Source: Arenibacter nanhaiticus (GTDB lineage: Bacteria > Bacteroidota > Bacteroidia > Flavobacteriales > Flavobacteriaceae). From it: a stretch of DNA of 54,994 bases. The notes under the pieces are model-generated. The model saw only the letters and a list, made by a program, of their open reading frames with translations, was not told the DNA's origin and did not search any database. Below, one piece after another: positions 27,201 to 34,899 of this stretch (positions are counted from its first letter, which is position 1; each line of letters starts with the position of its first letter). The position numbers were made by a program, and so were the translations under genes. The stretch lies in contig NZ_FQYX01000027.1 of NCBI RefSeq assembly GCF_900141935.1, forward strand, positions 1 through 54,994. Reading direction: 5' to 3'.

Positions 27201-27289
27201 CTTCCGGTGATCCCATTGGGGCAGGGATAGACCCAGGCTTTTACCCAGTTCCCCGTACATATTTATTAGGGTTAAATCTTAAATTTTAA
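24254..27289 (+). CDS. susC: SusC-like TonB-dependent glucan oligosaccharide transporter
   Basis: 1011 residues from the ATG at 24254; an in-frame TTG 24 bases earlier would add residues before the signal peptide and is unlikely. Signal peptide MKNTFLFLTLLCSLPSLWGQ, a CarboxypepD_reg-like domain (about 24-100, ISGTVKDASFNEPLPGVNVII), plug domain (about 107-225, RVEQALQGQVAGVQVTSESG and the SusC hallmark DATAGIYGVRAANGVILITTK), then a 22-strand outer-membrane barrel ending LLGLNLKF. It imports oligosaccharides with energy from TonB-ExbBD. Its susD partner begins 7 bp downstream. By its neighbours GH16 and GH17 the substrate is probably laminarin-derived beta-1,3-glucan. A 236-bp gap after the regulator should hold the promoter. 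Confidence 0.96.
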   Translation: MKNTFLFLTLLCSLPSLWGQDLKISGTVKDASFNEPLPGVNVIIKNTSRGTTTDFDGNFSLDNVAVGEIVVFSYLGFVSKQVTIQNATPLTIILVDDVSALEEVVVVGYGTSTKKELTGAVAVIGSETIADLNPTRVEQALQGQVAGVQVTSESGSPGSGSSIRIRGISTNGDNRPLILVDGNVIEDLSVINPGDIESMNILKDATAGIYGVRAANGVILITTKTGKRNTDLSFSYDVYGGTQETSRKIPVLNATEYALLINEAFAAGGSPLPYPNIANLGKGTNWQNEVFQRAPVVNHNLSINGGSEKSTYSFGASLLTQDGIVGGGKANFRRYTTRANFNTDILENLKVTANLLYTGTNRKTLSENDLGSVLFNALNNAPTFPIREPNGDYSLAEGLGNEVINPLAQVENTFNKNDVNKISGKLGANYSFWNDFVVETSVQFNYAEVEGKTFTPTVFYGSGKVFNNTGRNSVSVNKDIFKDYTFDAFLNYDRTFWEDHNFKGTLGMSVFVTKGQFSGSSTGFFENPTNISDAKIENAVDVINGLKDSGLSGKFDERLLSYFTRLQYNYKGRYLLSGLIRRDGSTRFGPENRFGYFPSGSIGWIVSDEAFLEKSKWINFFKLRGSYGIVGNDRIKTNAFRSILDGEGTYVFNNFLVFGKAVGILSNPAIQWEEQKTLDVGLDLKLFNNTIDITADYFKKSTESLLLQPPVSGILGAAAPGSQAPVVNAGTVDNKGFEFAIGYTSDRSKDFNFGVNYNVTFLKNEVISVNNGVGFVAAGSFGVGQDPPSRMENGKPLGYFYGLKTNGVFQNQEEVNAHATQVNAAPGDLRFVDLNGDGKIDSGDRTGIGSPIPEATMGLNFSFNYRNWDFSSYAFANVGNDIVRNYERNQPLVNKSVYALNRWTGEGSTNTYPRVTTGATSNTLFSDFYVEDGSFIRLQNIQLGYTLPEQAIERLGVRNLRVYASASNVFTLTEYRGYDPSASSGDPIGAGIDPGFYPVPRTYLLGLNLKF

Positions 27290-27295
27290 AAAGAG

Positions 27296-28768
27296 ATGAA
27301 AATGAAACATAATATATTCAGTTATACAATAGCATACTTTGTCCTTTTCATGGGAATGCTCTCTTGTTCAGATAATTTTGTGGATGTAGATTCCTTTGAT
27401 GAAAACTCGGAAGATTTCTTTAATTCCGAAGAAGACTACCAAAGTGCCTTAACAGCGGCTTATGACTTGCTTCAATCTACCTACCTTAATGTAATGTTGG
27501 GGGAGATTGCCTCGGACAATACCTTGGCGGGTGGGGAAAGTGCTACCGACGTTCCTGGTATTCAGGAAGTAGACGATATGCAGCACACCCCGGTAAATGC
27601 GCAATTACGCGATATATGGAGCTGGATGTTCGCTGGGGTTAATAGAGCCAACTACATCATGGAATTTAAGGATAAAACCGATTTTCCCGGAAAGGAAGGG
27701 GTGTTGGCAGAAGCCACTTTTCTTAGGGCATACTACTATTTTGAACTTGTAAAATGGTTTGGCGATGTTCCTTTGGCCGTTGATAAAAGATTGCAGTTTG
27801 GAGATCAGGATATTGTAGAAAGAACTCCCAAAGCGGAAGTCTATGCCCAAATTGAACAGGACCTAAAATTCGCAGCCGCCACTTTGCCGGTTACCCAAAG
27901 CGAAATAGGAAGGGTTGCCAGAGGAGCCGCACAGGCCTTGTTGGGAAAGGTATACTTGTATCAGGAAAAGTTTACCGAATCGGCAACTGTTTTGGAAGAA
28001 CTTATTAAAAATGGTCCCTATGATTTAGTTACAGACTATGCTACAATCTTTGAAAACGAGCATGAAAACAACATCGAATCTGTTTTTGAGGTGCAGTATA
28101 CCGACGAAGAAGGAGCCGGTTTTGGATGTTTGCAGTGTAGCGAAGGAAACGTGGCCGTTGGTTTTAACGGGATACGAAACTATTCGGGCCCAGTATTCGA
28201 GTCTGGATTTAGTTTTAACGTACCTACCCAAGAAGTAGTTGATGCATTTGAAGATGGGGATAGCCGTAAGGAGGTGGCTATTTTAGATATAGAAGCTTGG
28301 GCTGCCCAGAATAACGGGGTGTCCTATGTAGAAGGGTATGAGCATACCGGCTATTACAATAGAAAATATATTTCTAGACAAGGAGATCTAAATACCGGCG
28401 ATGCCAATTTGACCAATCCCAATAACTATAGGGCCATTCGCTTTGCCGACGTGCTTTTGATGGCGGCAGAGGCATTGAACAGAGGAAATATAAGCGACCT
28501 CAGAGCTCAGGGATATCTCAATAGGGTGCGCTCTAGGGCTGAACTCGCCGATGTTACTTCTACAGGAGCCAATCTCACCGCGGCTATCTACCACGAGCGT
28601 AGGGTAGAATTAGTGGGGGAAGGACATCGGTTTTTTGACCTAGTGAGAACCGGAAAGGCGGCTCAGGAAATTGAAGGGTTCACTACTAATAAAAATGAAT
28701 TGTTCCCCATCCCTTCTATAGAATTGGAATTGACAGGGAATCGATGGACACAAAATCCGGGATACTAA
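27296..28768 (+). CDS. susD: SusD-like surface glycan-binding lipoprotein
   Basis: 490 residues. Lipobox GMLSC places the lipid on about Cys24. The N-terminal SusD-like part (about 30-230) contains EDYQSALTAAYDLLQSTY, EATFLRAYYYFELVKWFGDVP, and TPR-like helices. The C-terminal RagB/SusD part contains NYRAIRFADVLLMAAEALNR and YHERRVELVGEGHRFFDLVRTG, both diagnostic. SusD covers the extracellular side of SusC as a lid and hands oligosaccharides to it. It follows susC by 6 bp and precedes the glycan-binding protein gene by 18 bp, so one transcript is likely. Confidence 0.96.
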   Translation: MKMKHNIFSYTIAYFVLFMGMLSCSDNFVDVDSFDENSEDFFNSEEDYQSALTAAYDLLQSTYLNVMLGEIASDNTLAGGESATDVPGIQEVDDMQHTPVNAQLRDIWSWMFAGVNRANYIMEFKDKTDFPGKEGVLAEATFLRAYYYFELVKWFGDVPLAVDKRLQFGDQDIVERTPKAEVYAQIEQDLKFAAATLPVTQSEIGRVARGAAQALLGKVYLYQEKFTESATVLEELIKNGPYDLVTDYATIFENEHENNIESVFEVQYTDEEGAGFGCLQCSEGNVAVGFNGIRNYSGPVFESGFSFNVPTQEVVDAFEDGDSRKEVAILDIEAWAAQNNGVSYVEGYEHTGYYNRKYISRQGDLNTGDANLTNPNNYRAIRFADVLLMAAEALNRGNISDLRAQGYLNRVRSRAELADVTSTGANLTAAIYHERRVELVGEGHRFFDLVRTGKAAQEIEGFTTNKNELFPIPSIELELTGNRWTQNPGY

Positions 28769-28786
28769 AAAACTAAACATAAACAG

Positions 28787-30826
28787 ATGAAAACATTAAA
28801 ATATATAGTTGGTATTAGCCTCATGGTATTGTTCTTTTTTAACTGTACCCGGGATGATAGTATCGATTTTTTGGATACTGTTGTTCCTCCCTCCAATATC
28901 TCGGCCCTATTTGCCATTTCTCAAGATAACTCTGGAATGGTAACGATTACTCCGAACGGAGAAGGAGCAGTGTCTTTCGATATTTATTTTGGGGACGAGA
29001 CTACAGAACCGGCAAATACTAAGCCAGGCGGGAATATCAGTCACACCTATACAGAAGGTAGTTATTCGGTAAAAATAGTGGGTAAGGGCCTAACAGGCTT
29101 AAAAACGGAAGTCACGCAAGATTTGGTGGTTTCCTTTAAGGCTCCTGAAAATTTGGTAGCTACTATATCCAATGACGCAGCAGTATCCAAAAAAGTAAAT
29201 GTAACGGCTACCGCAGCGTATGCGACCTCTTTTGATGTTTATTTTGGAGAGGAAGGCACCGATGAGCCGGTGTCGGCAAATATTGGCGAAACAGCTTCTT
29301 TTATATATAGGGAACCTGGGACCTATACCGTGAAGGTAGTGGCCAAAGGTGGTGCTATTGCCACCACGGAATATACAGAAGAATTTTTAGTTACTGAAAT
29401 TGTACAACCTATAGCTTCGGCACCCAAACAACCTACACGAGCCTCGCAAGATGTTATTTCTATTTTCAGCAGTGGTTATACCGATGAGACCGGGGCCGAT
29501 TATTTCCCAGATTGGGGGCAAGGAGGCCAAGGTAGTAGTTGGGCAACCTTTGATTTGGAAGGAGATGCCATGCTACAGTATATCAACTTAAGTTATCAAG
29601 GCATTCAGTTTGGAGCTGCAGTAGATGTAAGTGCCATGGAATATATTCATATGGATGTGTGGACCTCCGATGTAACTAGAATAGAAACGTCACTGATCAG
29701 TGTGAGCAGCGGAGAGAAACCGGTATGGACCGATCTTACCGCAGGTCAATGGACCAGTATTAATATCCCTATTTCCTCCTTTACTGATCAAGGTCTTACC
29801 GTTGCCGATATCCATCAATTGAAATTTGTTGGGGAGCCATGGGCTAGTGGAACAGTATTTATAGATAATATATACTTCTATAGGGCATCTACAGGAGGAG
29901 AAAATAGTGTAACCTCAATTACTTTTGAGGTTCCTTATACATTGAGTTCTTTTGATGGGGGCGATATGGCTATTATCACCAATCCGGATACCAATGGCAA
30001 TACGTCAGGTATGGTGGCGCAATTGGTAAAAGGGGCAGGGCAGCCTTGGGCTGGATCTAAAATAACTGTTCCAACTCCGTTCTCCTTTATAAACGAAACA
30101 ACAGTTACCCTAAAAGTATGGTCGCCTAGGGCCGGATTGAACCTTTTGATGAAATTTGAGGATGATACTCCCTGGCCAAATACCGTAGCTTCTGAAGAAA
30201 TAACGGCTACTACCACTGCTTCTGGACAGTGGGAAGAACTGAGCTTCGATTTTTCCGGCATTAGTACCGAGGTCGATTTTTATAACCTGGTGCTGATCAT
30301 AGATAATGGAACCGTGGGAGATGGATCGGAGAACTTTACCGTTTTTTTAGATGATATATCAGTTGAATCTTTTCTGGACTTTGAGCCACAACAAGCGCTA
30401 AGTAGTTTTGATGGCGGTGATATATCGATTATTGCCAATCCGGATACCAATGGAAATGCTTCGGAAATGGTAGCGCAAATGGTGAAAGGGGCCGGACAGC
30501 CATGGGCAGGGTCCAAAATAACGGTCCCCGAACCCTTTTCGTTCTCATCTTCTACCAGCGTAACGGTAAAAGTATGGTCGCCTATAGTAGGGTTGAACCT
30601 GCTTATGAAATTTGAGGATGCTACCCCATGGCCAGATACTGTAGCTTCGGCAGAAGTAACGGCCACCACTACCGTTTCTGGACAGTGGGAGGAACTGAAC
30701 TTCGATTTTTCGGGGATTAGCACCTCGGTAGATTTTACCAATCTGGTGCTGATCATGGATAATGGGACGGTAGGGGATGGCTCCGCTAATTTTACCATTT
30801 ATATCGATGATATTGTGCAAAAATAA
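28787..30826 (+). CDS. Multidomain surface glycan-binding lipoprotein of the laminarin PUL
   Basis: 679 residues; lipobox FFFNC (Cys20). Two PKD-like domains (about 38-120 and 122-205) are followed by a carbohydrate-binding-like beta-sandwich (about 210-372, WTSINIPISSF...GTVFIDNIYFYR), then two tandem copies of one 152-residue module (386-537 and 538-679) that share LSSFDGGD, NPDTNGN, VKGAGQPWAGSKITVP, LLMKFED and DFSGIST. No catalytic motif was seen. Its place right after susD is that of a surface glycan-binding protein (SusE/F or SGBP-B role): it holds polysaccharide at the cell surface for GH16 and GH17. The binding specificity of each module is inferred from context only. Confidence 0.85.
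   Translation: MKTLKYIVGISLMVLFFFNCTRDDSIDFLDTVVPPSNISALFAISQDNSGMVTITPNGEGAVSFDIYFGDETTEPANTKPGGNISHTYTEGSYSVKIVGKGLTGLKTEVTQDLVVSFKAPENLVATISNDAAVSKKVNVTATAAYATSFDVYFGEEGTDEPVSANIGETASFIYREPGTYTVKVVAKGGAIATTEYTEEFLVTEIVQPIASAPKQPTRASQDVISIFSSGYTDETGADYFPDWGQGGQGSSWATFDLEGDAMLQYINLSYQGIQFGAAVDVSAMEYIHMDVWTSDVTRIETSLISVSSGEKPVWTDLTAGQWTSINIPISSFTDQGLTVADIHQLKFVGEPWASGTVFIDNIYFYRASTGGENSVTSITFEVPYTLSSFDGGDMAIITNPDTNGNTSGMVAQLVKGAGQPWAGSKITVPTPFSFINETTVTLKVWSPRAGLNLLMKFEDDTPWPNTVASEEITATTTASGQWEELSFDFSGISTEVDFYNLVLIIDNGTVGDGSENFTVFLDDISVESFLDFEPQQALSSFDGGDISIIANPDTNGNASEMVAQMVKGAGQPWAGSKITVPEPFSFSSSTSVTVKVWSPIVGLNLLMKFEDATPWPDTVASAEVTATTTVSGQWEELNFDFSGISTSVDFTNLVLIMDNGTVGDGSANFTIYIDDIVQK
29942..30826 (+). 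repeat. Tandem duplication of a 456-bp module inside the glycan-binding protein gene
   Basis: Unit 1 is 29942-30397 and unit 2 is 30398-30826. The period is exactly 456 bp, so the reading frame is kept. Similarity is high over most of the unit, and drops in the linker at the end of unit 1. The second unit lacks the linker because the gene ends. Confidence 0.85.
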
Positions 30827-30849
30827 TAAGTCAAAATTTTAAAATGATA

Positions 30850-30943
30850 ATATGAAATAAGCATGGCCGAAAACTGGTCGCAAATACGAATTCAGCCGTG
30901 CGAATTTCATATAACCGTTAAAAAATATAATAAATCGCTACAT
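30850..30943 (+). promoter_or_regulatory. Intercistronic hairpin and leader before the GH16 gene
   Basis: A two-part stem: ATATGAAAT (30850-30858) pairs with ATTTCATAT (30904-30912), then a 2x2 internal loop, then GCATGGC (30861-30867) with GCCGTGC (30895-30901, one U-G), closing a 27-nt loop. The 3' arm runs into AACCGTTAAAAAATA and an A-rich stretch to the ATG at 30944. This leader resembles the ACCGTTAAAAAACA leaders of three curli-cluster genes, each also preceded by a hairpin. It may protect or process the PUL mRNA. Confidence 0.6.
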
Positions 30944-32572
30944 ATGAAACATATAATCTATAGTTCGATATTTCTCTTACTCTCCCTTGGGTGTTATAGT
31001 TGCCAGGAAGAGGACATATCGGTAGGGGAAATAATAGCTCCGTCCAACATTTTAATAACAGCATCAATCGTGGGTACGGATGCCGATAACCCTTATGGGG
31101 ATGGCAGTGGTACGGTACATTTTAGCGCCGAAGCAGATAATGCCTTAAGCTACCAATTTGTCTATAACGATGAAGTAGTGGCTTCTCCTTCGGGGGCAAA
31201 GACCTATAATTTCTCCAATACGGGACTACATACTTATACGGTAACCGTGGTGGCCATTGGTACCGGTGGCCTGTCTTCCAGTGCTTCCGTTGAGGTGGAA
31301 GTATTAGCCTTATACGAACCTCCTGCCGACCTGGTGACCATGCTAACGGCCAACAGTTCTAGGGAATGGAGAATAAAAGCTGAAGCGGCAGGACACTTTG
31401 GATTGGGACCTGTAGGAGGCTCTATAATCGCCGAGTGGTTCTCAGCGCCTGCATTTGATAAGGCGGCAACCGGAATGTACGATGATCGTTTTATTTTTAA
31501 TACCGACGGTACCTTTACCCATAAAACACAGGGAACAATATTTGGGAAGGCTGCAATAATAGATGTTGATTTAGGGCCTACCACGGAAGATACCCCTAAC
31601 GATTGCTGTCAAGAATATGAGAATTACCCCTTGGAGGAGTACAGTACGACTTGGTCGCTTTCTGCTCCCGGTGGAGTAGAGACCTTAAGCTTATCCGGGA
31701 TAGGATTTACAGGCTTCTATATTGGAGGGTCGCACCAGTACGAAATCTTTAGACGTTCCGCGAATGAAATGGTCCTTAGAACAACGGATTGGAATAATGA
31801 ATTTGATTGGTGGTTTGTATTGACCACCGAAGAAGAAGCCGCGGATAACGAGGTAGATGTAAAGTATACCAATTTAATATGGTCCGATGAATTTGATGCC
31901 AATGGTGCACCAAATCCGGCTAAATGGACCTACGATGAAGGTGTAGGGAATAATGGATGGGGGAATGGCGAATCTCAATTTTATACCAGACGCCCCGATA
32001 ATGTAGTGGTAGAAGATGGCTCGTTAAAAATTACGGCCAAGGCAGAAAGTTATGAAGGAAACGAATATACTTCGGCCCGAATAAAAACCCAAGGCCTGTT
32101 CGGTTTTACCTATGGTAGGGTCGATGTTAGGGCAAAGCTTCCTGAGGGAGGTGGTACTTGGCCGGCCATTTGGATGTTGGGCGCTAATTTTGATACCGTA
32201 GGATGGCCCGCAACAGGGGAAATTGATATTATGGAGCATGTTGGCAATAATCCAAATGTGGTTCAAGCGGCTATTCATACACCCTCCAGTAGTGGGGCAA
32301 CGGTAAATGTTGGTAGCATCACGTTGAGCGATGTCGCAGCGGAATTCCACGTCTATTCCGTGAACTGGTCCGAAGATGAGATATCTTTTTTAGTAGATGA
32401 TGAACTCTATTATACCTATAAGCCCGGAACCAAAGATGCCAATACCTGGCCCTTCAACGCAGATCAGTTTATTATTCTGAATGTGGCCATGGGCGGTAAC
32501 TTGGGAGGTACTATTGATGCTGCTTTTTCTGAATCGATTATGGAAATAGATTATGTAAGGGTATACCAATAA
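30944..32572 (+). CDS. GH16 endo-beta-1,3-glucanase (laminarinase) lipoprotein
   Basis: 542 residues from the ATG at 30944; the frame is open 81 bases further up, but that part overlaps a hairpin and the signal peptide begins here. Lipobox GCYSC (Cys20). Domains: PKD-like (about 33-122), an unassigned beta-rich domain (about 130-300) with two adjacent cysteines (221-222), and GH16 (about 308-542). The catalytic motif is E426-I-D428-I-M-E431 (GEIDIMEHVG), with upstream family strings WSDEFD and TWPAIWMLG. The methionine in the motif is the beta-bulge form typical of laminarinases. It cuts beta-1,3-glucan at the cell surface into oligosaccharides for SusC/D. It follows the glycan-binding gene in the same operon, and a terminator comes after it. 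Confidence 0.95.
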   Translation: MKHIIYSSIFLLLSLGCYSCQEEDISVGEIIAPSNILITASIVGTDADNPYGDGSGTVHFSAEADNALSYQFVYNDEVVASPSGAKTYNFSNTGLHTYTVTVVAIGTGGLSSSASVEVEVLALYEPPADLVTMLTANSSREWRIKAEAAGHFGLGPVGGSIIAEWFSAPAFDKAATGMYDDRFIFNTDGTFTHKTQGTIFGKAAIIDVDLGPTTEDTPNDCCQEYENYPLEEYSTTWSLSAPGGVETLSLSGIGFTGFYIGGSHQYEIFRRSANEMVLRTTDWNNEFDWWFVLTTEEEAADNEVDVKYTNLIWSDEFDANGAPNPAKWTYDEGVGNNGWGNGESQFYTRRPDNVVVEDGSLKITAKAESYEGNEYTSARIKTQGLFGFTYGRVDVRAKLPEGGGTWPAIWMLGANFDTVGWPATGEIDIMEHVGNNPNVVQAAIHTPSSSGATVNVGSITLSDVAAEFHVYSVNWSEDEISFLVDDELYYTYKPGTKDANTWPFNADQFIILNVAMGGNLGGTIDAAFSESIMEIDYVRVYQ

Positions 32573-32603
32573 TCTTTTTATAGGTGAGAATAGGGGAAAG
32601 AAG

Positions 32604-32630
32604 AAAAGGCTAGTCGCGTACTAGCCTTTT
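32604..32630 (+). terminator. Hairpin terminator between the GH16 and GH17 genes
   Basis: An 11-bp perfect stem (32604-32614 with 32620-32630), loop CGCGT, T-rich 3' side, about 30 bases after the GH16 stop. It would end or weaken the susC-GH16 transcript before the GH17 gene, which then needs read-through or its own promoter. Confidence 0.82.
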
Positions 32631-32729
32631 TAGTATCCACTTTTAAAGGAATAACCCGTATTAATGACCTTGTGGTTTATGGGGTTCCGTAATGTTTTTT
32701 TTAAACCAGGTTTTTATAATGATAGGGAA

Positions 32730-34550
32730 ATGATAAATGGAATAAGGTTAGTGGGGTATATTGTTATAGTACTGATGTTGAGTGGTTGTTGGGAGACTCG
32801 TAAAGAAGTACCCTATAAAGCTGCGATTGATATTTTGGGAAATTCGGAATATAGGGCGTTTTCTTATGGCGGTTACCGATATAAAACCCGCGATACGGTG
32901 CCAACCGTAGCCGAATTAAAAGACGATATGAGGCTCCTATCGGCACTGGGTACAAAGCTGCTGCGAACCTATAATACCCAGCAATATAGTGAAGCAGCTA
33001 ACCTTCTCAAAGCTATCAAAGAATTAAAGGAAGAAGATCCTAGCTTTGAAATGTATGTAATGTTAGGGGCTTGGATAGAATGCGAAGCGGCATGGACCCG
33101 ATACCCGAATCACGCTGCTGAAAATATTGAAAACAATACCGCGGAGATTGAAACCGCTATAGCATTGGCCAATTCCTATCCCGAAATTGTTAAAATGATA
33201 GCGGTGGGCAATGAGGCTATGGTGCAATGGGCAGTGAATTATTTTGTGGTCCCCAAGATTATTTTAAATTGGGTAGAACATTTACAGGCCTTGAAAAAAT
33301 CGGGCGGACTTCCGGCCGATATCTTGATTACCAGTTCTGATAATTACGAATCTTGGGGTGGAGGCGATAAAAGCTATCATTCAAAAGACTTGGAAAATTT
33401 ACTCCTAGCGGTAGATTTTGTGTCCCTTCACACTTATCCTTTTCATGATACGTATTACCACCCACAATTTTGGGGGGTACCAGAGAAAGAAGAAAATTTA
33501 TCCGAAGCCCGGCAATTGGAAGCAGCCATGCTCAGGGCTGTAGAACACGCAAAGAGTCAGTACCAATCCTGCGCCGATTATATCACAAGTTTAGGTATCG
33601 ACAAACCAATTCATATAGGGGAAACGGGCTGGGCAGGCAAAGCTAGTTTCTCCTACGGTAGTACGGGCTCCCGGGCGGCAGATGAATACAAAATGAAGTT
33701 GTATTATGACCGTATACGGAGCTGGACCGATGCTGCAGGGATATCCTGTTTTTATTTTGAAGCCTTTGATGAACAATGGAAAGCCCCAAGCAATGGTAAG
33801 GGATCGGAAAATCATTTTGGGCTTATAAACCTAAAAGGAGAAGCAAAATATGCCTTGTGGAAAGAAGTTGATCAAGGAATGTTTAATGGGTTGACCAGAA
33901 ATGGTTTGCCCATTACCAAAACCTATAACGGAGATACCGCTGCCTTACTGACAGAGGTATTGTTGCCGCCTTTAGCTAGCGAAATGGGAGTGTTGGAGAT
34001 TACAACAGTGAATGATATGTACCAGATCGGAGATCGAATAAAGGAGGATAATTACGTAATTATACACGATTCATGGCCTAGCAGTGATTCGCCTAACGCT
34101 ACCTTCCCCAGTGCAAAAATTAAGTTGAATTCTTGGGAAGGTACCTGTGAAATACGAATGAACAAGGAAGGTATCATAGAGATAGATACCGGAACGGGGT
34201 ATTGGTGGGGATGTGCTTTGGAATTAAAAACAGTCGGTAGGGGCGAAAATTTATCAAACTTTAAAGATGGCACTTTAAATTTTGAAATAAGGGGCGCTAC
34301 TACATCCTCTTTCAAGCTCGGCTTTCAGACAGGTGCTTTTTCCCAAGGGAATTTGGTAAATAACTATATCACTTTTGGAAAGAATGATACGTATAGGCTA
34401 GCGGAAGAATGGACGAAATTTGCTGTACCGATTTCAAATTTGGTGGAGAAAGATGGAATGACCAATGTTACGGCATTGCTGTTTTTTAGGGGAGATCATG
34501 ATTTTGATGGGGAGAAAATTTTCATCAAAAACATCTTTTATTCAAGATAG
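32730..34550 (+). CDS. GH17 beta-1,3-glucanase-like lipoprotein with C-terminal binding module
   Basis: 606 residues from the ATG at 32730, chosen because a lipoprotein signal (IVIVLMLSGC, Cys20) starts there; an upstream ATG at 32664 would add 22 residues ahead of it. The TIM barrel (about 36-430) has GH17 features: YGGYRYKTRDTVPT, TKLLRTYNT, the acid/base pair Asn161-Glu162 in AVGNEAMVQ, VSLHTYPF, and nucleophile Glu298 in IGETGWAG. Residues about 440-606 form a beta-sandwich like a carbohydrate-binding module (WEGTCEIRM...KIFIKNIFYSR). GH17 enzymes in marine Bacteroidota act on debranched laminarin with GH16. The catalytic call is good; exo or endo action is not visible. Confidence 0.88.
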   Translation: MINGIRLVGYIVIVLMLSGCWETRKEVPYKAAIDILGNSEYRAFSYGGYRYKTRDTVPTVAELKDDMRLLSALGTKLLRTYNTQQYSEAANLLKAIKELKEEDPSFEMYVMLGAWIECEAAWTRYPNHAAENIENNTAEIETAIALANSYPEIVKMIAVGNEAMVQWAVNYFVVPKIILNWVEHLQALKKSGGLPADILITSSDNYESWGGGDKSYHSKDLENLLLAVDFVSLHTYPFHDTYYHPQFWGVPEKEENLSEARQLEAAMLRAVEHAKSQYQSCADYITSLGIDKPIHIGETGWAGKASFSYGSTGSRAADEYKMKLYYDRIRSWTDAAGISCFYFEAFDEQWKAPSNGKGSENHFGLINLKGEAKYALWKEVDQGMFNGLTRNGLPITKTYNGDTAALLTEVLLPPLASEMGVLEITTVNDMYQIGDRIKEDNYVIIHDSWPSSDSPNATFPSAKIKLNSWEGTCEIRMNKEGIIEIDTGTGYWWGCALELKTVGRGENLSNFKDGTLNFEIRGATTSSFKLGFQTGAFSQGNLVNNYITFGKNDTYRLAEEWTKFAVPISNLVEKDGMTNVTALLFFRGDHDFDGEKIFIKNIFYSR

Positions 34551-34610
34551 TAGTAAGCGGTGAGCTCATGCTTCAGCGGGGGGCTTTCTTAGAAATAGCG
34601 AAACAACCAT

Positions 34611-34765
34611 TATAATTCAATTCCTTCCTTGTCTAAGTATCCGGAGGAGCTCGTATTTCAGTACCACCATATGCTTGTGTTTTTGGGCGTTCCCTCCTTC
34701 GTCGGTCGGGCTCTCCGCTGTATCCCTTGCTCCGCTGCGGGGATGCCGCTGCGATCCCTAACGCG
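34611..34765 (-). repeat. Long direct repeat downstream of the laminarin PUL, containing dispersed repeat copy C (34685-34764)
   Basis: Aligned gaplessly to 20810-20964 with about seven differences in 155 bases. It starts 60 bases after the GH17 stop. Weaker similarity continues to about 34840 (for example CCATAAATTA in both). It ends close to the truncated RibD/DHFR-like gene. Confidence 0.92.
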
Positions 34766-34899
34766 GGGCATTGGAAAAAGGAGGCCATTGGTATATGCGT
34801 TAAATGATATAAGAATACCAACAACGTCCATAAATTAAAAGCTACTGGCATATGTATGTTTTTTCGGTATTGGAATAGGATAATGGCCCAATTTTTTAG

